From the IMG/VR virus record IMGVR_UViG_3300011116_001170, positions 1 through 51,148 of that record: DNA of 51,148 bases. The stretch is one strand, 5' to 3'. This DNA comes from a virus. Shown here one piece after another: positions 14,657-22,757 of the stretch (its first letter is position 1; each line of letters opens with the position of its first letter). A program made the translations under genes and the position numbers. A model generated the notes under the pieces. That model was not told the origin of the DNA. It saw nothing but the letters and a program-made list of their open reading frames with translations, and made no database searches.

Positions 14657-14779
14657 ATGCTTGCGTTTATTCTAATTTTTGTTTTTATAATTTTACCAAT
14701 TTTAGTAACTATTGGCTCTTTGCGCGCTGGTTGGATAATTGGTAAAAAGTTAGGAAATAATGAAAAAACTATCAAATAA
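14657..14779 (+). CDS. Tiny membrane protein (40 aa)
   Basis: A long hydrophobic stretch (MLAFILIFVFIILPILV) followed by a basic tail. It is in the plus frame, directly after terL and before the 94-aa gene. Three small genes (this, 14786 and 15063) fill the terL-portal gap; two are membrane proteins. Function unknown. Confidence 0.45.
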   Translation: MLAFILIFVFIILPILVTIGSLRAGWIIGKKLGNNEKTIK

Positions 14780-14785
14780 ATAACT

Positions 14786-15070
14786 ATGATAAAACTGCCA
14801 TTTTCAAAAAGCATAGCAAAAAAACCAATATATGACCAAGTTATTCTTTTTTCAGAAACTTTACTTCCGAATGAAAAAATAATTGTTTCAAGAGAAGATT
14901 TTATAAAAATAGTCAAATGTAAAAATGAATATGGTCATCATATCGGGCATTGGGATCGCGGATATAATGTATCAGGATTTAAACTTGAAAAAGAAATAAT
15001 AAATAATTTTTTTAGAGTTGAACTTGGCGAAACAAAAACTAATCGCAATTTTGAATTAAAAAATGTTTAA
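14786..15070 (+). CDS. Hypothetical protein (94 aa)
   Basis: Soluble basic protein: LPFSKSIAKKPIYDQVILF, then SREDFIKIVKC and GHHIGHWDRGYNVSGF. The His/Trp cluster is striking, but I recognise no family. It overlaps the next small membrane gene by 8 bases. It is probably a non-structural passenger between terminase and portal. Confidence 0.55.
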   Translation: MIKLPFSKSIAKKPIYDQVILFSETLLPNEKIIVSREDFIKIVKCKNEYGHHIGHWDRGYNVSGFKLEKEIINNFFRVELGETKTNRNFELKNV

Positions 15071-15230
15071 AAACTTTTCACCATTAAAAATCTTGCAAAT
15101 ACTTCTTTTACTTCAAATCTTGATTTTAGTTTTTGCTTTACCATTTCTGCCAACCTACTTTGCTTGTTTTAAAGTAATCGCCACAATAGCGATCTCGATG
15201 ATATTAAGCTATTTTATCAATAATGTTTAG
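15063..15230 (+). CDS. Small two-helix membrane protein (55 aa)
   Basis: Two hydrophobic segments (ILQILLLLQILILVFALPFL and ACFKVIATIAISMILSYF) with a short loop, holin-like in shape but far from the lysis genes. The start overlaps the 94-aa gene and the end overlaps the portal start by 8 bases. Function unknown. Confidence 0.5.
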   Translation: MFKNFSPLKILQILLLLQILILVFALPFLPTYFACFKVIATIAISMILSYFINNV

Positions 15231-16605
15231 CAAAATCTTCAAGCCAAAAGAACTTAAGAGCTATGGCAATAATAGGCTAAGCTTATTGCAATTATTATCT
15301 GGCGATTATGAATACAAAAACAGCCCTAGCGAGTTCTTAAATTACTACACTGAAGCTTGTCCTGTTTTTACTGCGACAAAGATGATTGCTGATGCTAGTT
15401 CATCAATTAAATTGGTGATAAAAGATTACAAAAAAGATGAATTTATTTATAGCCACCCTTTTCTTGAGCGTTTAAAAAATCCAAATCCTTTTATTGATGG
15501 TGAGTTATTTTTAAAAGAGGTGATTAGTTATTACCTGCTAACTGGCAATAATTATGTTAATGTTGTTCAAAGTTTTAATAAAAAAGATTTAATTGAATTA
15601 AATGTTTTTGCACCAAATAAAATTACAATTCAAAAGAATCGGAATGATGGCTACGCTGGCGAGTATACTTACGCAAGTGGCAATCAAAATTTAATCTATA
15701 CAAGAAACGATCAAAAGAAATTTGTTGATAAAACGGGCAATGAATTAATTCACTTGCGAGATTTCAGCCCAAATTTCTCTTCTGACAATTTAGTTGGTTC
15801 TTCTGCCTTTTTGGGATGTCAATTAGAGATTAGCCAATATGTTGCAGCAAGTGTTCATAATAATTCATTGCTTAGAAATCAGGCGCGCCCAAGCGGGTTT
15901 TTGACTTACAAAGGAACTGATTTATTAATGGATACTCAGGTTGCTAAAATTCGTGAAATGATAGATAGCAAAATGTCTGGCGCAAACAACACTGGCAAAC
16001 CTGCTTTTTTAAATGGTAATTTTGAATGGCAGCAACTTTCCGAATCAATCAAGGACATGGATTTTCCGACACTTAAAAAGATGGTTGCCGAGTCTATTTA
16101 CAACGCAGTCAAAATACCTTTGCCGATGGTAAGTCCTGATAATATGAGCTTTGCTAATATGGACGCGGCAAAATATGCTTTCTATGACAATGCTGTGCTT
16201 CCCGTTCTTGGTAGAGTTTTAAAATTCTTTACAAAAAATCTTTTAAGCAAATATGCAGGCTCTGAAAATTTAGAATTGACTTTCGACCCTTGTTCAATTG
16301 ATGCTCTTGAATCGCGCAAAGTCGATAATGCACTGACAATTTCAAAGAGTGGAGTTTTAACAATAAATGAAATTAGAACGACGCTTGGCTACGAATCAAT
16401 TCAAAATGGCGACTCTGTTTATCAACCAGCTAATCTATTGCCAGTTGGTGCTGACAATTACACAATAGATAACCGCGAATCTCCAGCCTCTAAATCAGAA
16501 AAAGCCGAATACATACGTTTGATGACATCATTGAAAACAACTGATGGCAAGAGGCTTTACTCTGACGGTGTAATTAAAAAGCAGCTCGAAACTTTTTATG
16601 AGTAG
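15223..16605 (+). CDS. Portal protein (HK97 family)
   Basis: 460 aa. Typical HK97-type portal plan: FTATKMIADASSSI near residue 50, SHPFLERLKNPNPF, YYLLTGNNYVNVV, ELIHLRDFSPN, then NQARPSGFLT and a C-terminal INEIRTTLGYESIQNGD. It forms the 12-subunit ring at the head vertex through which DNA passes. It overlaps the MuF-like gene by 8 bases. The length is slightly above the usual 400 aa. Confidence 0.93.
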   Translation: MFSKIFKPKELKSYGNNRLSLLQLLSGDYEYKNSPSEFLNYYTEACPVFTATKMIADASSSIKLVIKDYKKDEFIYSHPFLERLKNPNPFIDGELFLKEVISYYLLTGNNYVNVVQSFNKKDLIELNVFAPNKITIQKNRNDGYAGEYTYASGNQNLIYTRNDQKKFVDKTGNELIHLRDFSPNFSSDNLVGSSAFLGCQLEISQYVAASVHNNSLLRNQARPSGFLTYKGTDLLMDTQVAKIREMIDSKMSGANNTGKPAFLNGNFEWQQLSESIKDMDFPTLKKMVAESIYNAVKIPLPMVSPDNMSFANMDAAKYAFYDNAVLPVLGRVLKFFTKNLLSKYAGSENLELTFDPCSIDALESRKVDNALTISKSGVLTINEIRTTLGYESIQNGDSVYQPANLLPVGADNYTIDNRESPASKSEKAEYIRLMTSLKTTDGKRLYSDGVIKKQLETFYE

Positions 16606-17458
16606 AAAAGAGGCGCAAAGGATTGATCTTGAGAAATTAAGAATTGAAGCCACAATCGCACCAAAATTTAAGACGATCTTCAATAATATTGCGCGAGATG
16701 CTGAAAGACTTTACAAAACCACTGGCAAACTTCCAGTGCAAGAATTAGCACAGAATTATTATCCTGAATTTGTCAAAGAAATTCGCGATGCGATGCGTAA
16801 GACGATTAAGTTATTCGGCTTTGATTTAAGAAAAGCTCTTGAATTGAAAGGCTTTAATTTTGACGCAGAATTTAAAAGCGGATTTATTGATTTAGAGAAA
16901 AAGCTAAAAATAATTGATGAAAATTTAGATCCAAAGCTCGAAGAAATTAATAATCAATTTTTAAAGAATGCGACTTTATTCATTGCTAATCAAAGCGAAA
17001 TACAGGCTGATTATATTACACAGACTAACGCGAAAGAGTTGGCGTTGGCAGTTTTGCAAGAGGAGACAGCTTATTTATCAAATCAAAAGGCAAATGAGAC
17101 TTGGGCAATTATTGCTAAAAATCTTTTCATAAATCTTTTGGACAGAAGGGATGGTAGGGTTGATTTAATTTCAAGCCAAGTTGTAGGGCTTGCGGAAGCG
17201 TGGAGTCGGCAAGAAGAGGCGCGCTTAATTAATCAAGCTGAATTACAATCTCAAAATAAACCTGTTAAAGTTCTTAAAACTTGGTGGGCAATTTTAGATT
17301 CAAAGACTCGAGGCAGCCATGTTGCGGCAGACCAGCAGCAAGTTAATGTTGACGAATTGTTTTATGTTGGCGGATTTTCTGCAATATATCCAAGAGACCC
17401 TAATTTGCCAGCCAGTGAGTCGATTAATTGCCGTTGTGTGAGCGTTAATTCTGTTTAG
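16598..17458 (+). CDS. MuF-like minor head protein (head morphogenesis)
   Basis: 286 aa. The N-terminal two thirds are helical. The C-terminus holds the Mu gpF signature: KTWWAILDSKTRGSHVAADQ, then FYVGGFSAIYPRDPNLP and the final SINCRCVS. MuF proteins sit with the portal in the procapsid and may be injected. In many phages the C-terminus carries a toxin domain; here it ends right after the MuF core, so no effector is attached. Confidence 0.88.
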   Translation: MSRKEAQRIDLEKLRIEATIAPKFKTIFNNIARDAERLYKTTGKLPVQELAQNYYPEFVKEIRDAMRKTIKLFGFDLRKALELKGFNFDAEFKSGFIDLEKKLKIIDENLDPKLEEINNQFLKNATLFIANQSEIQADYITQTNAKELALAVLQEETAYLSNQKANETWAIIAKNLFINLLDRRDGRVDLISSQVVGLAEAWSRQEEARLINQAELQSQNKPVKVLKTWWAILDSKTRGSHVAADQQQVNVDELFYVGGFSAIYPRDPNLPASESINCRCVSVNSV

Positions 17459-17784
17459 CAAAAAACTTTTCTAAATTCTGCAATATATTCTTTTGTTTTT
17501 TCTTCAAAATCATCAATAATTAATTTTTTGTCTAATTTTGCTTTTTCAACAGCTTCTTCATAAGTTTCGCGAAATATTTTCAAATCGCGAAGAGTATTAT
17601 TTACTTTTTCTTTTTCCAATTCTTTTTCCAATCTAATTTTTTGCAACTTTTCTTCTTGTTCAGCTTCCATAACATCTACAAGAGCATGCGCCGCATTTCT
17701 TAAGTCAGAAAAACTACAATCTTCTTCTTTTAGAGCATTTTTTAATTCTGCCAAAGCACTTTCAACTTTAAAATTTATCGTCAT
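17455..17784 (-). CDS. Coiled-coil protein of a minus-strand insert (109 aa)
   Basis: Glu/Lys-rich coiled coil. Residues 10-45 (ALAELKNALK...LRNAAHALVDVMEAE) resemble a block in the 271-aa protein at 44537-45352 (ALEKLKECVK...LREAAQNLVDVLEAD), so both carry one shared module. It is the last of three minus-strand genes set inside the plus-strand head operon, and its stop overlaps the end of the MuF-like gene by 4 bases. Function unknown. Confidence 0.6.
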   Translation of the reverse strand: MTINFKVESALAELKNALKEEDCSFSDLRNAAHALVDVMEAEQEEKLQKIRLEKELEKEKVNNTLRDLKIFRETYEEAVEKAKLDKKLIIDDFEEKTKEYIAEFRKVFC

Positions 17785-18299
17785 TTTTTCCTAATCTCTA
17801 TAATTTGTGCTTCACCAGAAGTCCACACATTCATTTGAACAGTTAAGTCAATCGCTTCTTTAACTGATTTTCCAAGGTGCATAGCCATATAAGCTTCTTT
17901 AAATCCAGCTCCATCGGTTGCAAAATCATTTTCTAAAATTTCTTGAACTGCACCACCTTGATAATGAAATAATTTTTTTTCAAAAACTAAAAAATAATGA
18001 TTTTCTACTTTTCCATTTGCTTCAATATTTTGTTCTTTTAACCATTTTCCAAAATCAATAAAGAATCTTTGAATACCTAACTGGTCGTTTCTTTCGGGCT
18101 TTCTTGTTTGGCAAAATAACGCAAAATTAACTTGTTCAGAATAAAGACCAGTTGAAGAAAAGACAATATCATTGACTGTTGCAATTTTTTGTTGGATTTG
18201 ATGATTGCTACAATGAAATTTATGATTGCCCATAAATAGCCCCGTGTCAGCTCCCAAGATTATTTTTTCTTTTGTATGTTGCGCGATTAATACTGTCAT
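17781..18299 (-). CDS. HslV/proteasome-like Ntn hydrolase
   Basis: 172 aa, the size of HslV-type beta subunits. Starts Met-Thr-Val, so removing Met would expose Thr as the N-terminal nucleophile. Asp18 in ILGADTG and Lys38 in QQKIATV sit where the catalytic Asp17 and Lys33 of proteasome subunits are expected. The C-terminal part (ATDGAGFKEAYMAMHLGKSV, EAIDLTVQMNVWTSG) matches the glycine-rich turn and helices of bacterial proteasome-like proteins. No HslU-like ATPase is nearby. It lies next to the prohead protease gene but on the opposite strand, so it may be a moron acting on host or phage proteins. Confidence 0.7.
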   Translation of the reverse strand: MTVLIAQHTKEKIILGADTGLFMGNHKFHCSNHQIQQKIATVNDIVFSSTGLYSEQVNFALFCQTRKPERNDQLGIQRFFIDFGKWLKEQNIEANGKVENHYFLVFEKKLFHYQGGAVQEILENDFATDGAGFKEAYMAMHLGKSVKEAIDLTVQMNVWTSGEAQIIEIRKK

Positions 18300-18583
18300 T
18301 TTTTCCTATTTTTAAATTCTTCTTTTAATTGCTCCAAAGTTCTTACATTCTCTTCTTTTATTTTTCCCATAAGTCGCGCAATTACTAAATCTTTATGTAA
18401 AGAGTTCCAAACGCGTGTAGGAACGCCGTAATGATTCCAATCATGGCACATACTTTTACAATAAGGCAATGATGCGCTAAATCTCAAAACTTCCCCGTTG
18501 TAAGGCAACGCCTCTTTATGCTTTTTGATTATCCATTTAAGCAATTCGTAATCGCCACTAAATCTAATGTTAAATAAGTCCAT
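18296..18583 (-). CDS. Hypothetical protein (95 aa), first gene of the insert
   Basis: Soluble, basic, with LFNIRFSGDYELLKWIIKKH and a Cys/His/Trp cluster (LPYCKSMCHDWNHYGVP). The stop overlaps the Ntn hydrolase start, so the three minus genes form one small operon. Its promoter must lie in 18584-18660, which also holds the late box on the other strand. No family is recognised. Confidence 0.55.
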   Translation of the reverse strand: MDLFNIRFSGDYELLKWIIKKHKEALPYNGEVLRFSASLPYCKSMCHDWNHYGVPTRVWNSLHKDLVIARLMGKIKEENVRTLEQLKEEFKNRKK

Positions 18584-18592
18584 TTTTTAAAA

Positions 18593-18647
18593 TCTTGGTT
18601 TTCGGATTGGCGATTTTTAGCCACAAATTTATTTAGATGCAAACATT
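18593..18647 (+). promoter_or_regulatory. Late upstream box, copy A
   Basis: TCTTGGTTTTCGGATT (18593-18608) followed, 33 bases after CGGATT, by AACATTTTTAAT. The same arrangement is found at 23835 and 30820 and partly at 33261, each time in a gap before a plus-strand structural gene. It fits a late promoter with an activator site. Because it covers 18637, the upstream ATG of the protease frame is unlikely to be used. Confidence 0.55.
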
Positions 18648-18666
18648 TTTAATAAAATTTTTGCAC

Positions 18667-19344
18667 ATGCAACAAAAAATAAAAGAAACTAAGAGCTTTT
18701 CGTTTGAAATCAAGGCTATGTCTGAAGAAGACAATAACTTTATTTTTGAAGGTTACGCCTCAACTTTTGGCAATGTCGATTTAGGCGAAGATGTTATCGC
18801 TGCTGGTGCATTTGCCAAAACGCTTATTGAAACCCCTAATGTCCCGATTTTATGGCAACATGAAATGGATGAGCCAATTGGAATTTCAATCACTTTAAGA
18901 GAAGACGCTAAGGGCTTATTTGTTCAAGCTAAATTACCAAAAGATGATACACAAGTAAGCGGTAAAGTAATTCCGCAAATGAGAATTGGCTCGGTCAGAG
19001 AAATGTCGATTGGTTATTTTGCAATCAATTGCGAATACCAAGATGAAATCAGAATTATCAAAGAAATTGAACTCTTTGAAATTTCTCTAGTTACCAAAGC
19101 CATGAATCCAAAAGCTTTAGTAACTGGCTTTAAATCTCTTGAGTCGCTAAGCGATGTCGAAAAATCACTCAAAGAAAGAGGGTTCTCAAATACCGAGGCT
19201 AAAACCCTAATTTCTAAAATCAAAGAATTTTCCAATCAGCGTGATGCTGAAGAAATAAAGGCTCTGCGCGATGCCGAGCAAAAAGCCGAATTGCTGGCTA
19301 AAATAAGCGAATTAACAAACTTTATTAAATCAAAAAAACAATAA
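18667..19344 (+). CDS. Prohead protease (HK97 family, S78-like)
   Basis: 225 aa from the ATG at 18667; the frame extends to 18637 but that ATG lies inside the conserved late box. Catalytic His65 in WQHEMDEPIG and Ser114 in REMSIGY are in place, with FEGYASTFGNVDLG at the start. The C-terminal 60 residues are a charged coiled coil that may act as the scaffold. It cuts the capsid delta domain and itself during maturation. The capsid gene follows after one base. Confidence 0.92.
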   Translation: MQQKIKETKSFSFEIKAMSEEDNNFIFEGYASTFGNVDLGEDVIAAGAFAKTLIETPNVPILWQHEMDEPIGISITLREDAKGLFVQAKLPKDDTQVSGKVIPQMRIGSVREMSIGYFAINCEYQDEIRIIKEIELFEISLVTKAMNPKALVTGFKSLESLSDVEKSLKERGFSNTEAKTLISKIKEFSNQRDAEEIKALRDAEQKAELLAKISELTNFIKSKKQ

Positions 19345-19345
19345 T

Positions 19346-20539
19346 ATGTCAGATATTAATCAACAAACAATGGAAGCCTTAAATTTCTTGCGCGAAGAAG
19401 TTAAATCAATTTCACCGCGTCAAGAAGTAATCGACAGATGTAACAAATTTTTAGATGTTCAAGAAGATTTGAACCAAAAAGATACGCAAGAAAAGAATGC
19501 TTTACGAGCAGAATTAAAAGAAGTGAAAGAAACTTTATCTGCTTTTGAAGCAAACTTAAAAAGACCAAATCTTGGTTCTGAAGAAAAGCAAAAAGCATCA
19601 GAAGAATTAAAAGCTTTTGAAAAGTTTTTGAAAATGGGTAAAGAATTTCAACATGAACCAGAAAGAAAATATCTAAGAACTGACGTTTCTACAGGCGGCG
19701 GATTTTTAGTTCATGAAACTTATGTTAATTCAATTCTTGAAGCAGTTGTTGAAGTTTCTCCAGTTCGTCAAGTTGCTAACGTTCAAACAACTACTAATGC
19801 TAAATCTTTAATTTTCACTAAAGAAACAGGACTTCCTACTGTTTACTGGGTTGGTGAAGGTCAATCTAATACTGCGAGTGATCCAACCTTTGGAACTGAA
19901 GAAATTTTCCTTAAAAAAATGGCTTTCAAAATTGAGCTTACTCGTGAGTTATTCGATGATTCAGCTTTTGACATGAAAGCAGTAGTTACTAAGCAAATTC
20001 TTAAACAAATTGCAAAAGGTGAAGGTACTGCATTTATTAACGGAACTGGAACTTTAGATCCTGAAGGCTTAATGACAAATGCAAGCGTTGGCTATACTGC
20101 AAGTGGTTACGCTTCAACTTTAGGAGCTGGTGAAGCTTTGCTTAAAGTTCAAGGTGATATTGTTAATCCAAGTGCTTACAACCTTTCTTTCATGTTCAAT
20201 CGTAAAACATTGCACCAAGGAATTAGAACTTTGCGCGGCACTACTAACGACAATTACTTGTTTCAACCTGCATTAAATGGCGGAACTCCAAACTTGGTTG
20301 CTGGCTTGCCTTACAATCTTGCTAACGATATGCCAGACATTGGAGCTAACACTTTCCCAATTATCTGTGGAGACTTCATGGAAGGTTATGTAATTGCCGA
20401 CAATAACAATCTTCGCATTATTGAAGATCAATATACTCAAGTTGGTAGCGACAAATTAGTTTATCACGTGTTCAAAAGAACTGGTGGCAAAGTAGTGCGT
20501 CCTGAAGTTTTGAAAAAAATCAAAATTGCAACTTCTTAA
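19346..20539 (+). CDS. Major capsid protein (HK97 fold)
   Basis: 397 aa. Residues 1-105 are a coiled-coil delta domain (EDLNQKDTQEKNALRAELKE) likely removed by the protease. The mature part begins near LRTDVSTGGGFLVHETYVN, then SPVRQVANVQTTTNAKSL, PTVYWVGEGQSN and the closing YTQVGSDKLVYHVFKRTGGK, all typical of HK97 capsids. It assembles the icosahedral shell. Confidence 0.95.
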   Translation: MSDINQQTMEALNFLREEVKSISPRQEVIDRCNKFLDVQEDLNQKDTQEKNALRAELKEVKETLSAFEANLKRPNLGSEEKQKASEELKAFEKFLKMGKEFQHEPERKYLRTDVSTGGGFLVHETYVNSILEAVVEVSPVRQVANVQTTTNAKSLIFTKETGLPTVYWVGEGQSNTASDPTFGTEEIFLKKMAFKIELTRELFDDSAFDMKAVVTKQILKQIAKGEGTAFINGTGTLDPEGLMTNASVGYTASGYASTLGAGEALLKVQGDIVNPSAYNLSFMFNRKTLHQGIRTLRGTTNDNYLFQPALNGGTPNLVAGLPYNLANDMPDIGANTFPIICGDFMEGYVIADNNNLRIIEDQYTQVGSDKLVYHVFKRTGGKVVRPEVLKKIKIATS

Positions 20540-20566
20540 TCAATATTAATTTAATTTTTTAAAAAA

Positions 20567-20959
20567 ATGGCTTCTGTAGATTTTAAAAATAGTTGCGTAG
20601 TTACTAACGCGCTAAATATTCAAACAATTGCAACCAACGCAACAACTGCTGGTTCTTCAATTGATTTGAACGCTTATGAATCAGCAACTTTCAATTTCAA
20701 ATTGGGAGTTAGAACCGATGGTTCTTACCTTCCAGTTATTACTGAAAGTGATGATGGTACGACTTTTACCGCCGTTGACGCTTCTTTCTTAATTGGAACT
20801 CCAACAGCTTTGACAGCTTCTCACGCTAGTCAAAGAATTGGCTACGTAGGAAAGAAAAGATATGTAAAAGCATCAATAACATCAACTTCTGTAACTTCAG
20901 GCTCTCTTGCAACTGCCGATGTTATTTTAGGCTCGCCTAGAACTACACCAACTGCTTAG
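20567..20959 (+). CDS. Probable capsid decoration or head-associated protein
   Basis: 130 aa rich in Ser, Thr and Ala with many short beta strands (ESATFNFKLGVRTDGSYLP, RIGYVGKKRYVKASITSTS). Proteins of this kind lie right after HK97-type capsid genes and bind the outside of the head. A strong terminator follows directly, so its mRNA ends here for part of the transcripts, in keeping with high-level expression together with the capsid. Confidence 0.6.
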   Translation: MASVDFKNSCVVTNALNIQTIATNATTAGSSIDLNAYESATFNFKLGVRTDGSYLPVITESDDGTTFTAVDASFLIGTPTALTASHASQRIGYVGKKRYVKASITSTSVTSGSLATADVILGSPRTTPTA

Positions 20960-20964
20960 CAATT

Positions 20965-20993
20965 AAAAGGGGGTTTTTATGCCCCCTTTTTTT
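20965..20993 (+). terminator. Rho-independent terminator after the capsid genes
   Basis: Stem AAAAGGGGG with CCCCCTTTT, 8-base loop, then a T run. It is the clearest terminator in the window. The downstream head-tail genes have no late box right after it, so it must be leaky or overcome, which would lower their expression relative to capsid. Confidence 0.85.
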
Positions 20994-21004
20994 AATCAAT
21001 TTAT

Positions 21005-21283
21005 ATGCAAATTAAAGTTTTAAAAACCACCAACGCCGCATCAAACCAAATAGGAAATTTCTCAAAAGAATATAAAGAAGGCGAAACTTACGAAATATTT
21101 GATGAATTAGCACAAGTCTTTATCAATGAAAAATGGGGTGTTTTGGTATCAGAAGAAAAGGCTTTTGATGAAACTTTAGAAAACAAAGCAATTCAAAAAG
21201 CTCCTGAAAATAAATTGTTTGGAAAAAAACAAAAAAAAATTGAAGTAGCTTCTGAAACTAAAGAAATTGAAGAAGAAAAATAA
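21005..21283 (+). CDS. Hypothetical head-region protein (92 aa)
   Basis: Starts MQIKVLKTTNAASNQIGNF, then KEGETYEIFDELAQVFINEKWG, a plan seen in small proteins encoded between capsid and connector genes. The C-terminus is a charged Lys/Glu tail. It may be a head-tail joining accessory; evidence is position only. Confidence 0.55.
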   Translation: MQIKVLKTTNAASNQIGNFSKEYKEGETYEIFDELAQVFINEKWGVLVSEEKAFDETLENKAIQKAPENKLFGKKQKKIEVASETKEIEEEK

Positions 21284-21284
21284 A

Positions 21285-21872
21285 ATGATTTTTAGCCAGC
21301 CAATCAATTACACTCTAATCACTGATGCCACCAGTGAACCAATAACTTTAAATGAAGTTAGAAATCATTTAAGAATTGATGGAATTGATTATGATGCTAT
21401 CTTAACGCCTTTGATTAAAACAGCCCGCCAAATCGCAGAAAAAACAACTGGGCGCGACATGATAAATAAAACTTGGCGCACTTACTTAGATTGTTTTCCA
21501 AGTTGCAATGGAATTGAGATAAAAAAAAGCAAACTACAATCAATCACATCAATAAAATATTACATAAACGATATTTTAACAACGCAGGACGCAAACAGCT
21601 ATTATTTCACTGATGAAGAGTATAGCTCAATTGAAATAAAAAATAGTTATTCTTGGGCTTCAACTGATGAAAGAAAACAAGCCGTTCAAATTACTTTTGT
21701 TTCGGGCTATGGTGCTGATTCAAGTTTTGTGCCACAAGCTTTAAAACAAGCAATGTTATCACACGTTGCTTATCTTTACGAAAATGCTGGCGATTGCATA
21801 GATGGTGGTGAGACTCAATTTAAAAAACTTTATTTTCCATATATTTTGCCACAATTATTGGTGAGTTTATGA
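21285..21872 (+). CDS. Head-tail connector (gp6/phiE125 gp8-like)
   Basis: 195 aa. EPITLNEVRNHLRIDGIDYD, then LIKTARQIAEKTTGRDMINKTW and YYINDILTTQD are the signature blocks of the phage connector family (HK97 gp6-like). A TTG start at 21267 is possible, but the ATG at 21285, 1 base after the upstream stop, gives the family N-terminus. It forms the ring under the portal. Confidence 0.82.
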   Translation: MIFSQPINYTLITDATSEPITLNEVRNHLRIDGIDYDAILTPLIKTARQIAEKTTGRDMINKTWRTYLDCFPSCNGIEIKKSKLQSITSIKYYINDILTTQDANSYYFTDEEYSSIEIKNSYSWASTDERKQAVQITFVSGYGADSSFVPQALKQAMLSHVAYLYENAGDCIDGGETQFKKLYFPYILPQLLVSL

Positions 21873-22261
21873 AGTGCCGATCAATTCAAAAAAACATCAA
21901 CAAAGTTTGCGTTGGCGATTTTAATAAAAGAATAAAAATTCAAACTAGCTCAATAAAAGCAAATAATTCACCAAATGCAGTTTCTTCGGTTGCTTTTCAA
22001 ACCCTTGTAAGCGTTTGGGCTTTGATTAAAACAACTTCAAATCGCGAATTTATCGATGGCGTAAATATTGAAAATGGATTGAACACTGACTTCTTTGTTA
22101 GATACATCCCAAGCCTTAATTATGAACAACAGCTTTGGATTGAATATGACAATAACCGCTTCAAAGTCAAAAACATCGAAAATATTGACCAAGAAAATAA
22201 AATAATTCGCATTCGTTGCGTTGAAAAAGGCGACAAATCAATTTTGGCAAACGCTAGATAA
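21869..22261 (+). CDS. Head-tail adaptor / head closure protein
   Basis: 130 aa. GDFNKRIKIQ near the start, FQTLVSVWALIKTTSNREF in the middle and FRVKYIPSLNYEQ-like strands match the SPP1 gp16-like head closure family. The stretch RFKVKNIENIDQENKIIRI closes the barrel. It overlaps both neighbours by 1-4 bases. It seals the connector and binds the tail. Confidence 0.78.
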   Translation: MKCRSIQKNINKVCVGDFNKRIKIQTSSIKANNSPNAVSSVAFQTLVSVWALIKTTSNREFIDGVNIENGLNTDFFVRYIPSLNYEQQLWIEYDNNRFKVKNIENIDQENKIIRIRCVEKGDKSILANAR

Positions 22262-22755
22262 TGTTTAGAATAATTAAAGACCCTCAAAACGAAAAAGCTA
22301 TGATGGCTAACGCAGCCTTGCCTAATCACATAACAAAAGGTATTAGAATGGGAGCTTATATTTCGGGCAAGCAATTAGTGGAGAATTTACGCAAAGACAT
22401 GAAGCTTAAAAAAAGCGGGCGTACTTACAAAGTATATGTTGGCGTTAGTGGAGCTTTGAAAAAAGCAAGGTTACACACCGCCTCCGCACCGAGTGAAACC
22501 CCCGCCGTGATTAGTGGCAAATTTAGAAAGTCCGTTGATTTTTTAGTGCGTGGAAATCGAACTTTAGAATTTGGTTCTGGCAATGAAGGTATAGCCAAAG
22601 AATACGCAAAAGTTTTAGAACTTGGAAGTTCAAAAATGGCAGCGAGAAAACCACTTGGGCGTACTGTTAAAAAACTAGAAAAGCAAGTTAAATCAAATCT
22701 TGAAACTGAAATCAATAAACAAATCAAAGCCGCTGGCTTCAAAAACTCAAATTAA
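22261..22755 (+). CDS. HK97 gp10-like tail completion protein
   Basis: 164 aa. MGAYISGKQLVENLRKDMKL, then APSETPAVISGKFRKSVDF and KEYAKVLELGSSKMAARKPLG are typical of the HK97 gp10 family at the head-tail junction. Strongly basic. It follows the adaptor as in most related phages. Confidence 0.8.
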   Translation: MFRIIKDPQNEKAMMANAALPNHITKGIRMGAYISGKQLVENLRKDMKLKKSGRTYKVYVGVSGALKKARLHTASAPSETPAVISGKFRKSVDFLVRGNRTLEFGSGNEGIAKEYAKVLELGSSKMAARKPLGRTVKKLEKQVKSNLETEINKQIKAAGFKNSN

Positions 22756-22757
22756 TT

